NCBI GenBank assembly: GCA_001563905.1
Contig: LKMO01000005.1
Span: forward strand, 1-41,532
DNA length: 41,532 nt
Direction of reading: 5' to 3'
DNA from: Nanohaloarchaea archaeon B1-Br10_U2g19
GTDB lineage: Archaea; Nanohalarchaeota; Nanosalinia; Nanosalinales; Nanosalinaceae
Shown: one piece after another, positions 28,627 through 38,398 of the stretch
Layout of the letters: every line of letters starts with the position of its first letter
How positions within the stretch are numbered: the stretch's first letter is position 1
Position numbers and translations under genes: made by a program
The notes under the pieces: generated by a model
Seen by the model: the letters and a program-made list of their open reading frames with translations, nothing else
Database searches by the model: none
What the model was told of the DNA's origin: nothing

Positions 28627-28863
28627 ATGGCAGGACCTCACGAATCAAAGGCCGAGTTGGAAGATGCTAAAGTATATGTTCATAGAAAAGACGACGAATC
28701 CGGTTCACAAGTAGTCCATATCGACGTTGAGCATCCGGAGCTGAACAAGGTTATAGAGCCTGGGGAAAACAGTTTTGTCGGAGGTAAAAAAGGCGGCGTC
28801 TTCATAGGCCTAAAAGACGAGATGATCAGCCGGGCGAAAAAACTGGTTGAAGAAAAGGAATAA
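28627..28863 (+). CDS. Hypothetical protein
   Basis: 78 aa, acidic, upstream of the cmk-like gene; no recognised family. Confidence 0.6.
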   Translation: MAGPHESKAELEDAKVYVHRKDDESGSQVVHIDVEHPELNKVIEPGENSFVGGKKGGVFIGLKDEMISRAKKLVEEKE

Positions 28864-28887
28864 AACTAACAGAGTTACTTTCATTTT

Positions 28888-29478
28888 ATGGAGAGTTATA
28901 TAGAAGAGTTCCAGGAAAGCCGGAAGAAAAAGTCTGATATAATCATTACTATAGACGGTTTTGCAGGAGCCGGCAAAGGCACACTTGCCAAACAGGTTGC
29001 AGAAATCCTAGATCTAAAACATTTCTCAGCTAGCGACGTATTCTACCAGATTGCAGAAGAACGAAACCTTTCTGACCATGAGCTCTCCAACAAGGCAGAG
29101 AAAGAAGTAGATCTTGCGATAGACAGGAAAACACTTGAAAGAGGTTTAAACCAGTCCTGTGTAATAGACTCTCGTATCTCCTCATGGGTCTTAGGAAGTT
29201 ACTCCGACCTACGAATACGTCTAACAGCTGAACCGGAGGAAAGAGCTAGAAGACTAGCGGAAAGAGAAGATCTGGACTTAGAAGAGGCAGAGAAAATAAT
29301 CAGTAAAAGGGATCAAGGAGATATAGAAAGATACAGAAAGTACTACGACTTGGATTTAAACGATACCAGTATCTACGACCTGCTTATAGACAACACTGAT
29401 TTAGGTATAGATGAGCAAAAAAAGTTTGTCAGAAAAGCTTTGAAGGAAAAGTTTTCAGAGAAGGTAGAGTCAGAATGA
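28888..29478 (+). CDS. cmk: Cytidylate kinase-like P-loop kinase
   Basis: 196 aa; IITIDGFAGAGKGTLAKQVAEILDLKHFSASDVF P-loop, VIDSRISSWVL, RLTAEPEERARRLAERE. Confidence 0.8.
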   Translation: MESYIEEFQESRKKKSDIIITIDGFAGAGKGTLAKQVAEILDLKHFSASDVFYQIAEERNLSDHELSNKAEKEVDLAIDRKTLERGLNQSCVIDSRISSWVLGSYSDLRIRLTAEPEERARRLAEREDLDLEEAEKIISKRDQGDIERYRKYYDLDLNDTSIYDLLIDNTDLGIDEQKKFVRKALKEKFSEKVESE

Positions 29479-29891
29479 GCTATGAACTACTTGACCATAC
29501 GGCAGACGTAAAGTTTAGAGCAGTAGGCAGCAGTAGAGAAGAAGCTTTCAGTGAAGCTGTGAAGGCGTTCGCCGAGATTGTAGGCAGCGATCCTGAAGCC
29601 GGGGAAGTAAGACATACTATAGAAGTAGAGTCAGAAAGCTTCGACGCATTACTGTTTGATTTTCTCGACGAACTTATCTTCCTACAGGATACGGAAGACG
29701 TCGCAGTATGCCACGCCGAAGACTTGGAGCTAGAAGAAGGCGACACCCATCGGCTTAAAACAGTTGTATGGACCCAGACGATAGTCAGTGGCATGGACCT
29801 ACTGGATATAAAGGCTCCTACATACAACGAAATGAAGACCGACTACAAGAAAGGAGAAGGCTGGATACTTGAAGCAGTTCTCGATATCTAG
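29475..29891 (+). CDS. Archease (RtcB activator)
   Basis: 138 aa; YELLDHTADVKFRAVGSSREEAFSEAVKAFAEIV, LLFDFLDELIFLQD, IKAPTYNEMK; ATGA overlap with the upstream gene. Confidence 0.93.
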   Translation: MSYELLDHTADVKFRAVGSSREEAFSEAVKAFAEIVGSDPEAGEVRHTIEVESESFDALLFDFLDELIFLQDTEDVAVCHAEDLELEEGDTHRLKTVVWTQTIVSGMDLLDIKAPTYNEMKTDYKKGEGWILEAVLDI

Positions 29892-29929
29892 AAAAGCGGT
29901 TAAAAAATTCGTTAGACATTGTTTGAACT

Positions 29930-31348
29930 ATGAAGCTTAACAAGATCTCTGAAAACATCTACGAAATACCTAGAGAAGACGGTATGAACGTCTCTGCAAG
30001 AGTATACGCCTCCGAAAAAATTCTGGAAGACATGAAAAATGATGATACTCTAGAACAAGTAAAGAACATGGCCTCTCTACCCGGTATCGAAAAGTACTCT
30101 ATCGTTATGCCGGACGGACACCAAGGCTACGGATTCCCTATCGGCGGAGTTGCAGCAGTAGACAACGAAAACGGGGTGATAAGTCCTGGCGGAATAGGCT
30201 TCGATATCAACTGCGGAGTAAGAATGCTTACAACAAACCTTACCGCTTCAGATCTCAAAGGCAAAGAAGAACAGGTAGCGAACATTCTAAGCAGTAAAGT
30301 ACCTCACGGACTTGGAAAAGGAGGATACATACAGACCAGTAAAGACGATATACTAGAGATACTTGAGAAAGGTATGGAATGGATGGAAGAAAACGGTCAT
30401 GCCACAGAAAAAGATCTTGAAAGATGTGAAGAGAACGGTCGACTACCCGGAAACCCCGAAAAAGTACCTGAAAAAGCAGTTAAAAGAGGTTTGAAACAGG
30501 TCGGAAGCCTGGGAAGCGGAAACCATTTCCTAGAAGTACAGAAAGTATCCAATATTTACTCAGGAGAAAAAGCAGAATCTTACGGACTTGAAGAAGACCA
30601 AATCGTTGTAATGATACACTCCGGTTCTAGAGGGCTAGGACACGAAACCTGTACCAAGTATCTCAGAAAGTTTGAGAAAGAGTATCCTGAGATTGTTGAA
30701 GAGATACCTGAAAAAAACCTGATTTACGCACCTTTAGAAGACGATTTAGCTGAAGACTACAAACAGGCAATGTATGCTGCTGCAAACTATGCATGGGCGA
30801 ACAGACAAGCCTTAACAAAAGCTGTAAGAGACTGTTTCAACAGAATTTTTGAGCAACCAGAAGTAGATCTACTCTATGACGTATGCCATAATATTGCGAA
30901 AGAAGAAAGACATAATGTAGATGGTGAAGAGAAAGAGCTACTTGTACATCGTAAAGGCGCTACAAGAGCTTTCCCTGCAGGGAGAGAAGAGATACCTGAA
31001 GTTTACAAAGATGTAGGACAGCCTGTTCTAATCCCTGGAAGCATGGGAACCTCAAGCTACGTACTTTCAGGAGGTCAGAACTCTTTAGATATTTCATTCG
31101 GCTCTACAGCTCATGGAGCAGGCCGACTAAAGTCACGTACCCAAGCCAAACAAGACTACTGGGGAGAAGACGTACAGAAAGACCTAGAAAGAAAAGGAAT
31201 ACTTGTTAAAGCTGATACCGGTTCAACAATAGCCGAGGAGGCGCCCGGAGTCTACAAAGATGTGGACGAAGTAATCCAAGTATCTGACGAACTTGGTATA
31301 GGACAGAAAGTGGCACAAACCAAACCATTAATCAATATTAAAGGTTAG
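29930..31348 (+). CDS. rtcB: RNA-splicing ligase RtcB
   Basis: 472 aa; MPDGHQGYGFPIGGVAAVD, SPGGIGFDINCGVRMLTT, GSGNHFLEVQ, HSGSRGLGHE, SFGSTAHGAGRLKSRTQAK; no intein. Confidence 0.96.
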   Translation: MKLNKISENIYEIPREDGMNVSARVYASEKILEDMKNDDTLEQVKNMASLPGIEKYSIVMPDGHQGYGFPIGGVAAVDNENGVISPGGIGFDINCGVRMLTTNLTASDLKGKEEQVANILSSKVPHGLGKGGYIQTSKDDILEILEKGMEWMEENGHATEKDLERCEENGRLPGNPEKVPEKAVKRGLKQVGSLGSGNHFLEVQKVSNIYSGEKAESYGLEEDQIVVMIHSGSRGLGHETCTKYLRKFEKEYPEIVEEIPEKNLIYAPLEDDLAEDYKQAMYAAANYAWANRQALTKAVRDCFNRIFEQPEVDLLYDVCHNIAKEERHNVDGEEKELLVHRKGATRAFPAGREEIPEVYKDVGQPVLIPGSMGTSSYVLSGGQNSLDISFGSTAHGAGRLKSRTQAKQDYWGEDVQKDLERKGILVKADTGSTIAEEAPGVYKDVDEVIQVSDELGIGQKVAQTKPLINIKG

Positions 31349-31524
31349 AGTTCAGAAAATAATCTTAGAAAAGTTCTGAAGACCTATAGAACATCCTAAA
31401 CAAGCTTGAAAGATATAAGTGTGCCGAAAAGATTTCAATAAGTTTTTAGGTCTTGAAAGCGTCTTCAAAAGCTTTGTAGAACGTTCCTAATTATTATAGT
31501 ACTCCTTTACTTTAGTTCTAGTTA

Positions 31525-34500
31525 GTGACCAGAAAATATCTTTCCAGAACACTGTTAGCTGGTTTAATAGTTTTATTAGCTGTTACGGGCAGCTCTACCT
31601 TTTCTAACATCTCTGGAGACATACCTCAACAAGATCCTTCCCAAGTAGATATAGATCCTAATATAGAATCAAAATTCCAGTCAAACATTTTTACAGCCCA
31701 GAGTAAAGACAGAACAGAAGTATTAGTCAGTCTCGAATCCTATCCCCGAAACGTTTCAACAGTTGAAGAGATGGAAAAACACGCTTCAGAAAGCCAAAAA
31801 CCTCTAAAAAAACTGGCTGATAAAAACCCTGAAGTCACTGTCAAAAACAAGTTCTGGATTACTAACGCAGTACTTCTCGAAATCAACCAGGATTTTCCTT
31901 TAGAGAATATTGCAGGAGTAAAAGGCGTAACCCGTCTGAACGAAAACTCTGAATTCACCCTACAAGAATCCGACACTTTTTCAGAAACATCTAACGTAAA
32001 CACACAAAGCTCTGAAAACACGTACGGTCTTAACCAAATAAACGCGACAGAGACCTGGGAAGAGTTTGATACTAGAGGAGAAAACATCAGAATCTCTGTA
32101 ATAGATACAGGTATAGATATCGATCACAACGACCTAGAACTGTACACAGATGATGAAGACGATCCTACCTACCCCGGTGGCTGGGCAGAGTTCAAGAGCG
32201 GCGAAGTTGAGGACTCAGAACCTCGTTACTGCGACTACGACGGCGGAGATCACGGAACACATGTAAGCGGTACCGTAGCCGGAGGAAATGAGTCAGGAAC
32301 AAACATAGGTGTAGCACCAAACACAGAGCTGATGAACGTTGGCGCCTTAATGATTAATAGTACGGAAACCGGCGAATGTGTAGGAGAGCTACAAGACATT
32401 TTAGACGCTATGGAGTGGTCTGTCGACAATGACGCAGATATCATAAGTAAAAGTCTAGGAGCTGACGGATATGAAGAAAGCTATATTGACGCAATCCAAA
32501 ACGCGGAAACCGCCGGAACAGCAGTGATAGCTGCATCCGGAAACAGCGGGGAAGATACTAGCATCTCTCCGGGCAACATATTTGACGCCATAAGCGTCGG
32601 AGCCACGAATGAAGACAAAGACGTAACTGAATTTTCAGGAGGAGAAGAGATAGATACCGACGAAATATGGGGAGACGATGCTCCCGATGACTGGCCAGAA
32701 CAGTACGTCGTACCCTCTTTAGTTGCTCCTGGAAGCAACGTGGAAAGCGCATTACCCGGGAACAATTACGGATTAAAATCAGGGACTAGCATGGCGACGC
32801 CTCATGTATCAGGAGCTGCTGGACTTATACAGTCTGCTACAGAAACAGCTCTTGAACCGGATCAGTTAAATGAGGCTTTAGAAGAGACAGCATGGAAACC
32901 TGAAGACAGTTGTGACGATGAAGAGATAGATGGTAGAGATATAAGATGCGGTCAAGGTATATTAGATACTTACGAAGCCACATACTACTCTATTACACGT
33001 TTCGATGAAGGCTTTGAGGTACGAGACGTATCTCTAAACGTCTCAGAGATCAATATTACTGAAGAATTCAAGGTTGAAGGATCGGTTGAAAATTTTGAGG
33101 ACGAAACCCAGACTATAGATCTTGAATTTAAGCTGAACGACACTCTAAACAGTACTGAAGAAGTCGAGGTAGATGCGGGGACAGAGAAACAGTTCAGTTT
33201 TGAGACAGTTATAGAGGAAGAAGGATTCTACAAAGCTTCTTTAAACCGTGCTGAAGCCGGCAGTATTGAAGCCGTTATGCCGCCTCCAGAGTTCATTATA
33301 GATGAGGAAGAGCTCGAACTCAACGAGTCAGAGATTTCTCAAGGAGACAAAGTAAACACTTCAGGAGTCCTAACAAACGAAGGCGGTGACGGAGTCGCAG
33401 ACCTCAGACTTTTCGCTAACGAAACTGAAAAACAGGGTAAGGAACTTGAACTAGGTTTTGAAGAAGAGAAGCCTTTCAGCTTCACACAACAGTTTGAAGA
33501 TCCTGGGTTCTATGAGGTCAGTGTCAACGATACGTTTGCAGGAAACCTCGATGTACTTGAGGCTGCAAGACTATCCGTCAATAATATAGAGCTGGTTAAC
33601 AAGTCAGAGGAGCTGAACGAGTCTCAGATACTTGAAGGCGAGTATATTGAATCTGAAATCGAAGCTGAGAACATAGGCGAGGAAGACGGAGAGTTCGACA
33701 TCAATCTTTCTGTCAACGGGGAAAAAGTACAGAACAAATCAACAGCTATCGAATCAGGTGAAACCGAGCTAATCACATTTACAGAACAGTTTGATAGCAG
33801 AGGAGAGTACAATATCTCTTCAGAAGACAAGTTTGAGATACTCGAAGTGCTTAGAGAAGGAAACGCCAACCTAGAAAACACTAGTTTATCAGAGCAGAGT
33901 ATCGTTGAAGGTGAGACCGCAGAACTAACAGCCTCAACAAACAATACAGGAGACTTGAATAAAGAAGACCTGCTTAATTTCAGTGTAGACGGAGAAAAGA
34001 TAGAAAAAAGAAATATTGTTGTAGGAAACCGTTCGACTAAAGAAACTGTTTTTGAACAAAGTTTTGACGAACCAGGAACCTATAATCTATCTGTAAACGG
34101 AACTGAAAACACTTTAGAAGTTTTAAAGCAGGCCGAACTAGTTCAAGAAGATTTCAAAGTTGTTAACCAGACTGTTGAAGGAAACGAAATAGAGTTCAGT
34201 AGCCTCATAGAGAACATTGGAGAGGTTGAAGGCGAGTTCAACGTGAATTTGAACGTGACGGACACTACAGAAGACAAAGTAGTAGATACGGAGAAAGATA
34301 TAGTCTTAGGCCCTGAAGAGAACGAAACCGTTGTTTTCACTGAAACTATAGATGAGCCTGGAAACTATACTGCAAACTCGTTAAACAAGTCAAAACATTT
34401 CGAAGTCCTAGAAGGACCTAACTTAGAGTTAAAAGACGGTTCCGTAAACGAGACCGAGATATTCGTAGACGAGACCCTGGAAGTTACTGCGTCGATAGAG

Positions 34501-36240
34501 AACACCGGAAGTATTGAAGGAACAGATCTCTTCGAGTTCTCTGCAGAAGAGATTTTTGAATCTAAAAGCTTAGAGCTGGAACCGGATGAAAAGAAAGACT
34601 TATCTAAAACTACCTCGTTCAGCGAAGAAGGCGAGTACACATTGAACGTGAACGATACAGAGATTGACACTGTTACTGTTGAAGAACCTGATACAGAGAT
34701 AAACCAGGTTTCAGAAGCTGTCTCAGACAAAGGAGTAATCGATGTAGAGGTCGAATTAAACAATCCGAACCGTGTGTCTTCTACCAAAGAATTAGAGCTA
34801 GAAATAAACGACTCCATAGTGGAGGAAGATAGTTTCAAGGTAGAGCCTGAATCCAGTAAAAATATTTCTCTACAACACAACATAAACGAGACCGGTCTGA
34901 AAGAGCTTTATCTGAACTCAGAGAAACTTACAGAGTTCAGTCTTGATCCGGATATAGCTTTCTCAGATCTAAGTCCCGATAACCAAGTTTTTGAGGAAGA
35001 AGAGCCTGTCAGCTTCTCAGCAACCGTAGATGTTATTGGTGAAGGCGAACTAGTTTTAGAGCTTGACGGCTCCGAAGAGATAACAGCTGACTTGGAGTCA
35101 GGTCGGAACGATTTTGGACATACAGATATCTTTTCTGAGGGAATCTATGACTGGAGTCTTGTCGGAGATATTGAAGGCGAAAGCTTTAGCTCAGAAATCA
35201 AAGGTTTTGATGTTGAAGCTGTAGAAGAAGAGGAAGGCGGCGGAGCTCCTGTAGAAGAGGATGAGGAAGAGTCTGAAGAAGAAACTGTGTTGGAAGAAGA
35301 TAACGACAGCATATCCGTAACAGGAATAAACGAAGGACAAAAAATCAGGTTCAACCAGACAGATCTACCTATAGAAAGTATAGAGTTTGAGTCAGCAGAA
35401 AACGATAGTATAGAGATTGAAAGTACCAATGTAGACACTTCATCCTCCATGGAAGAGTTCTTTGAGGCAGAGACAACTTTAACTGAGGAACTGACTCTGG
35501 AGTTCAGTATAACAAATGACTGGCTGGAGGAAAACAATTTTGAGCCGGAGGAAGCTTCTCTATACAGACAGGGAGGGGAAGAATGGTCTGATCTCGGTGC
35601 AGAGCTGGTAGAGGAAGAAGATACTGTTTCAGTTTACAGCGTTACAGTCGATGGTTTCTCTGTATTCGCAACCGGCATAGACCAGACATGTTACTCCGAA
35701 CAGAGCGTTGATGCTGCAGACGAAAACACTTGTTCAACCTTTGATAATGTATGCGAGGTTCCTGATGAGAAAGAAGAGGTGAACAGCTGCGGAGAGTGGG
35801 AGGCTGAACAGGAAACCCGTGAAAGAATCAGAGATATAGAGACAGAGTCTGACAAGGCAGGTGAAAAACTTGTTGAGGCTGAAGAGAAGCTGGAAGAAGG
35901 AAACTTGCAAGAGGCTTCAGAACTTGCAGACGAAGCTGAAGAAGCAGCGGAAACACCAGGTTACACAGACCTAATACGGAATGTTTTCCTAGGTATCTTG
36001 GCCTTGTCAGTTCTAGCTATTCTAACTTACTACATTAAGTCCTACCGAGATAAACAGTCCATAGTCGATGAGCTGCTTGAACTTGAGAAACAGACAGAAA
36101 AGAAGTACAATAACGGCTACGAAGTCTCAGACTGTATAGAGCTTCTTGAAGAGGCTGACAAAGCAGTAAACAACCAAGACTATGAAAAGGCTTCAGAGCT
36201 CTCTGAAACGGTTAGAAACCGGCTAGAGAGAATGGAGTAG
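31525..36240 (+). CDS. Giant subtilisin-like (S8) surface protease with tandem CARDB-like repeats, PGF-pre-PGF-like domain and C-terminal TM/cytoplasmic tail
   Basis: 1571 aa; signal peptide, I9-like prodomain, catalytic ISVIDTGIDIDHNDL / GDHGTHVSGTVAG / GTSMATPHVSGAAGL, about 8 beta repeats (NVSEI..G..V.....N.G......L.VNG......), FSVFATGI module end, TM LIRNVFLGILALSVLAILTYYI. Confidence 0.88.
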   Translation: MTRKYLSRTLLAGLIVLLAVTGSSTFSNISGDIPQQDPSQVDIDPNIESKFQSNIFTAQSKDRTEVLVSLESYPRNVSTVEEMEKHASESQKPLKKLADKNPEVTVKNKFWITNAVLLEINQDFPLENIAGVKGVTRLNENSEFTLQESDTFSETSNVNTQSSENTYGLNQINATETWEEFDTRGENIRISVIDTGIDIDHNDLELYTDDEDDPTYPGGWAEFKSGEVEDSEPRYCDYDGGDHGTHVSGTVAGGNESGTNIGVAPNTELMNVGALMINSTETGECVGELQDILDAMEWSVDNDADIISKSLGADGYEESYIDAIQNAETAGTAVIAASGNSGEDTSISPGNIFDAISVGATNEDKDVTEFSGGEEIDTDEIWGDDAPDDWPEQYVVPSLVAPGSNVESALPGNNYGLKSGTSMATPHVSGAAGLIQSATETALEPDQLNEALEETAWKPEDSCDDEEIDGRDIRCGQGILDTYEATYYSITRFDEGFEVRDVSLNVSEINITEEFKVEGSVENFEDETQTIDLEFKLNDTLNSTEEVEVDAGTEKQFSFETVIEEEGFYKASLNRAEAGSIEAVMPPPEFIIDEEELELNESEISQGDKVNTSGVLTNEGGDGVADLRLFANETEKQGKELELGFEEEKPFSFTQQFEDPGFYEVSVNDTFAGNLDVLEAARLSVNNIELVNKSEELNESQILEGEYIESEIEAENIGEEDGEFDINLSVNGEKVQNKSTAIESGETELITFTEQFDSRGEYNISSEDKFEILEVLREGNANLENTSLSEQSIVEGETAELTASTNNTGDLNKEDLLNFSVDGEKIEKRNIVVGNRSTKETVFEQSFDEPGTYNLSVNGTENTLEVLKQAELVQEDFKVVNQTVEGNEIEFSSLIENIGEVEGEFNVNLNVTDTTEDKVVDTEKDIVLGPEENETVVFTETIDEPGNYTANSLNKSKHFEVLEGPNLELKDGSVNETEIFVDETLEVTASIENTGSIEGTDLFEFSAEEIFESKSLELEPDEKKDLSKTTSFSEEGEYTLNVNDTEIDTVTVEEPDTEINQVSEAVSDKGVIDVEVELNNPNRVSSTKELELEINDSIVEEDSFKVEPESSKNISLQHNINETGLKELYLNSEKLTEFSLDPDIAFSDLSPDNQVFEEEEPVSFSATVDVIGEGELVLELDGSEEITADLESGRNDFGHTDIFSEGIYDWSLVGDIEGESFSSEIKGFDVEAVEEEEGGGAPVEEDEEESEEETVLEEDNDSISVTGINEGQKIRFNQTDLPIESIEFESAENDSIEIESTNVDTSSSMEEFFEAETTLTEELTLEFSITNDWLEENNFEPEEASLYRQGGEEWSDLGAELVEEEDTVSVYSVTVDGFSVFATGIDQTCYSEQSVDAADENTCSTFDNVCEVPDEKEEVNSCGEWEAEQETRERIRDIETESDKAGEKLVEAEEKLEEGNLQEASELADEAEEAAETPGYTDLIRNVFLGILALSVLAILTYYIKSYRDKQSIVDELLELEKQTEKKYNNGYEVSDCIELLEEADKAVNNQDYEKASELSETVRNRLERME

Positions 36241-36264
36241 GGTCTGTAAATATAGGACAACCTA

Positions 36265-36375
36265 TTTATAAAAGTTAGTTCCGACTGTTTTGTTACTCCT
36301 TAAGAAGATTAACTTTTCTGAGGAGACAAGCCCTTTTTCGCAAGATAAGGGGCCTCTGGGAGGACTGATAACACT
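36265..36375 (+). promoter_or_regulatory. TATA box and structured 5' leader of rpl3 operon
   Basis: TTTATAAAA at 36265-36273, then three potential hairpins (36296-36325, 36331-36351, 36353-36363) before ATG 36376. Confidence 0.45.
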
Positions 36376-37347
36376 ATGCCAAAGAAAAATAGACCAAGAA
36401 GCGGATCTTTACAATTCAAGCCTAAGGTTAGAGCCGACAGGATTTACCCTGACATCTCAACCTGGGAAGAAACAGACGAACAAAAACCGTTAGGCTTCGC
36501 AGGCTACAAAGTAGGAATGACCCGTGTCCTTATGATCGACGATCAAGACGGCGCAACAAGAGGTCAAGAAGTAGCAGAAGCAGTAACAATACTCGAAGCT
36601 CCGCCATTAAGAGTTTACGGAGCAAGATTCTACACTGAAGACCTTAACTCAGGAAAACAGGTCTTCACAGAAGCATGGACAGAAAGCCCTTCCAAAGAAC
36701 TGCAAGAAGCAGTAGATATTCCAAAAGATGGAAACCTAGACAACCTAGAGAAAGCTAAAGAACATTCCGACAGAATCACAGACATAACACTATTAGTACA
36801 CACACAGCCACAGCAAACAGGAATGTCCACAAGCAAACCAGCAAACTTCGAACTAGGGATTGGAGGAGACACTGAAGACAAACTAGAGTACGCAGAAGAA
36901 ATGATCGGAAAAGAGATCGAGTTCTCAGACGTATTCGACGAAGGAGACTACTCCGACGTAATCGCAGTAACCAAAGGAAAAGGTGTCGAAGGACCAGTAA
37001 AACGATACGGAATCAAAAAACTAGGTCACAAAACACAGAAGAAACGACGAAAAGCAGGAAACGTCGGACCATGGCATCCAGATATTCTAAGCTGGAAGAT
37101 TCCACTACCAGGACAGCAAGGATTCAACAACCGTACCGAATACAACAAAAGAATCATCCAACACAGTGAAGAACCGGAAGAAGTACAGAGAGAAGGAGGA
37201 TTCAAAGGATACGGAGAAGTAGAATCCAACTACATAATAATCAAAGGATCGGTTCCAGGACCATCAAAAAGACTAGTCCGACTAAGAACCGCTCTAAGAA
37301 CAGATGAAAACCCAGGTAAACCAGAAATAACACACATCAACAAGTGA
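36376..37347 (+). CDS. rpl3: 50S ribosomal protein L3 (uL3)
   Basis: 323 aa; GFAGYKVGMTRVLMIDD, VTKGKGVEGPVKRYGIKKLGHKTQKKRRKAGNVGPWHP. Confidence 0.96.
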   Translation: MPKKNRPRSGSLQFKPKVRADRIYPDISTWEETDEQKPLGFAGYKVGMTRVLMIDDQDGATRGQEVAEAVTILEAPPLRVYGARFYTEDLNSGKQVFTEAWTESPSKELQEAVDIPKDGNLDNLEKAKEHSDRITDITLLVHTQPQQTGMSTSKPANFELGIGGDTEDKLEYAEEMIGKEIEFSDVFDEGDYSDVIAVTKGKGVEGPVKRYGIKKLGHKTQKKRRKAGNVGPWHPDILSWKIPLPGQQGFNNRTEYNKRIIQHSEEPEEVQREGGFKGYGEVESNYIIIKGSVPGPSKRLVRLRTALRTDENPGKPEITHINK

Positions 37348-37352
37348 GAAAA

Positions 37353-38111
37353 ATGACAGAACTACCAGATCAGTTCGATGAAAGAGTAAGACCAGATATT
37401 ATCAAGAGAGCATTCCTCTCAATCCAGGCAAACAAGAGACAGGCATACGGCCACGAAGAAGACGCAGGCCTCAAACATTCAACATACTGGAAGAACAGGA
37501 ACAACGCATACAGAAGCCGTAAAGGCCGAGGAATGTCAAGAGTTCCAAGAAAGATAACAATCAGAAGAGGATCTCAACTGTTCGGTCCAGCAGCAGAATC
37601 TCCAAACACAAGAGGAGGTAGAAGAGCACACGGACCAACACCTGAGAAAGACTTCTCAGAAGACATAAACGATAAAGAAAGAAGAAAAGCAATCCGTTCA
37701 GCACTAGCAGCATCAACAGACCTTAGCATAGTAGGAGAGAAACACAACTATGACGGAGAGCTACCGCTAGTAACAGAAGACCTAGACTCAGTAGAGAAAA
37801 CTTCCGAACTAAAAGAGACACTGGAAGAACTAGGACTAGAAAACGAGCTAGAAAGAGTAAGCGAAAAGAAAGTAAGAGCAGGAAAAGGAAAAGGAAGAGG
37901 ACGAAAATACAAGAGAAAAGTAGGTCCTCTAGTAGTAACTGCAGAAGACAACGGAATCAGCCAGGCAGCAAACAATCTTCCAGGAGTAGAGTTCTCATAC
38001 GTAGACCAGTTAAATGCAGAAAAACTGGCTCCAGGAGCTCAAGCAGGAAGACTCGTTGTCTGGGATCAAAAAGCATTAGACAAACTTGAAGAGGAAGAAC
38101 TTTACCATTAG
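37353..38111 (+). CDS. rpl4: 50S ribosomal protein L4 (uL4)
   Basis: RPDIIKRAFLSIQANKRQAYG, KGRGMSRVPRK, RGGRRAHGPTPEKDF; ATG 37353 preferred over GTG 37344. Confidence 0.95.
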   Translation: MTELPDQFDERVRPDIIKRAFLSIQANKRQAYGHEEDAGLKHSTYWKNRNNAYRSRKGRGMSRVPRKITIRRGSQLFGPAAESPNTRGGRRAHGPTPEKDFSEDINDKERRKAIRSALAASTDLSIVGEKHNYDGELPLVTEDLDSVEKTSELKETLEELGLENELERVSEKKVRAGKGKGRGRKYKRKVGPLVVTAEDNGISQAANNLPGVEFSYVDQLNAEKLAPGAQAGRLVVWDQKALDKLEEEELYH

Positions 38112-38122
38112 GTGAATCAAAA

Positions 38123-38392
38123 ATGGAAGAACACAAAGCACTAAACATAATAGAGAACCCGCACATGACCGAACAAGCAATGGACATGGTGGACAGAGAC
38201 AACAAACTAGTACTAATGGTAAATCTAGAGGCGAACAAGAACCAAGTAAAAGACGCAGTTGAAAGCTTGTTCAATGTCACCGTTAAAAAAGTAAACACTT
38301 CTATTACACCACAGGCGAAGAAAAAAGCATACGTCCAGCTATCAGATTCAGACGATGCAATGGATATCGCCACAAAAATGGGTATGATGTGA
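38123..38392 (+). CDS. rpl23: 50S ribosomal protein L23 (uL23)
   Basis: ENPHMTEQAMDMVDRDNKLVLMVNLEANKNQVKDAVESLFNVTVKKVNT. Confidence 0.95.
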   Translation: MEEHKALNIIENPHMTEQAMDMVDRDNKLVLMVNLEANKNQVKDAVESLFNVTVKKVNTSITPQAKKKAYVQLSDSDDAMDIATKMGMM

Positions 38393-38398
38393 TAAAAA

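Noticed and set aside
36290-36493. 67-aa TTG-start ORF overlapping the rpl3 leader and start
   Set aside because: Out of frame with rpl3, weak start, overlaps conserved L3 coding sequence and leader hairpins.
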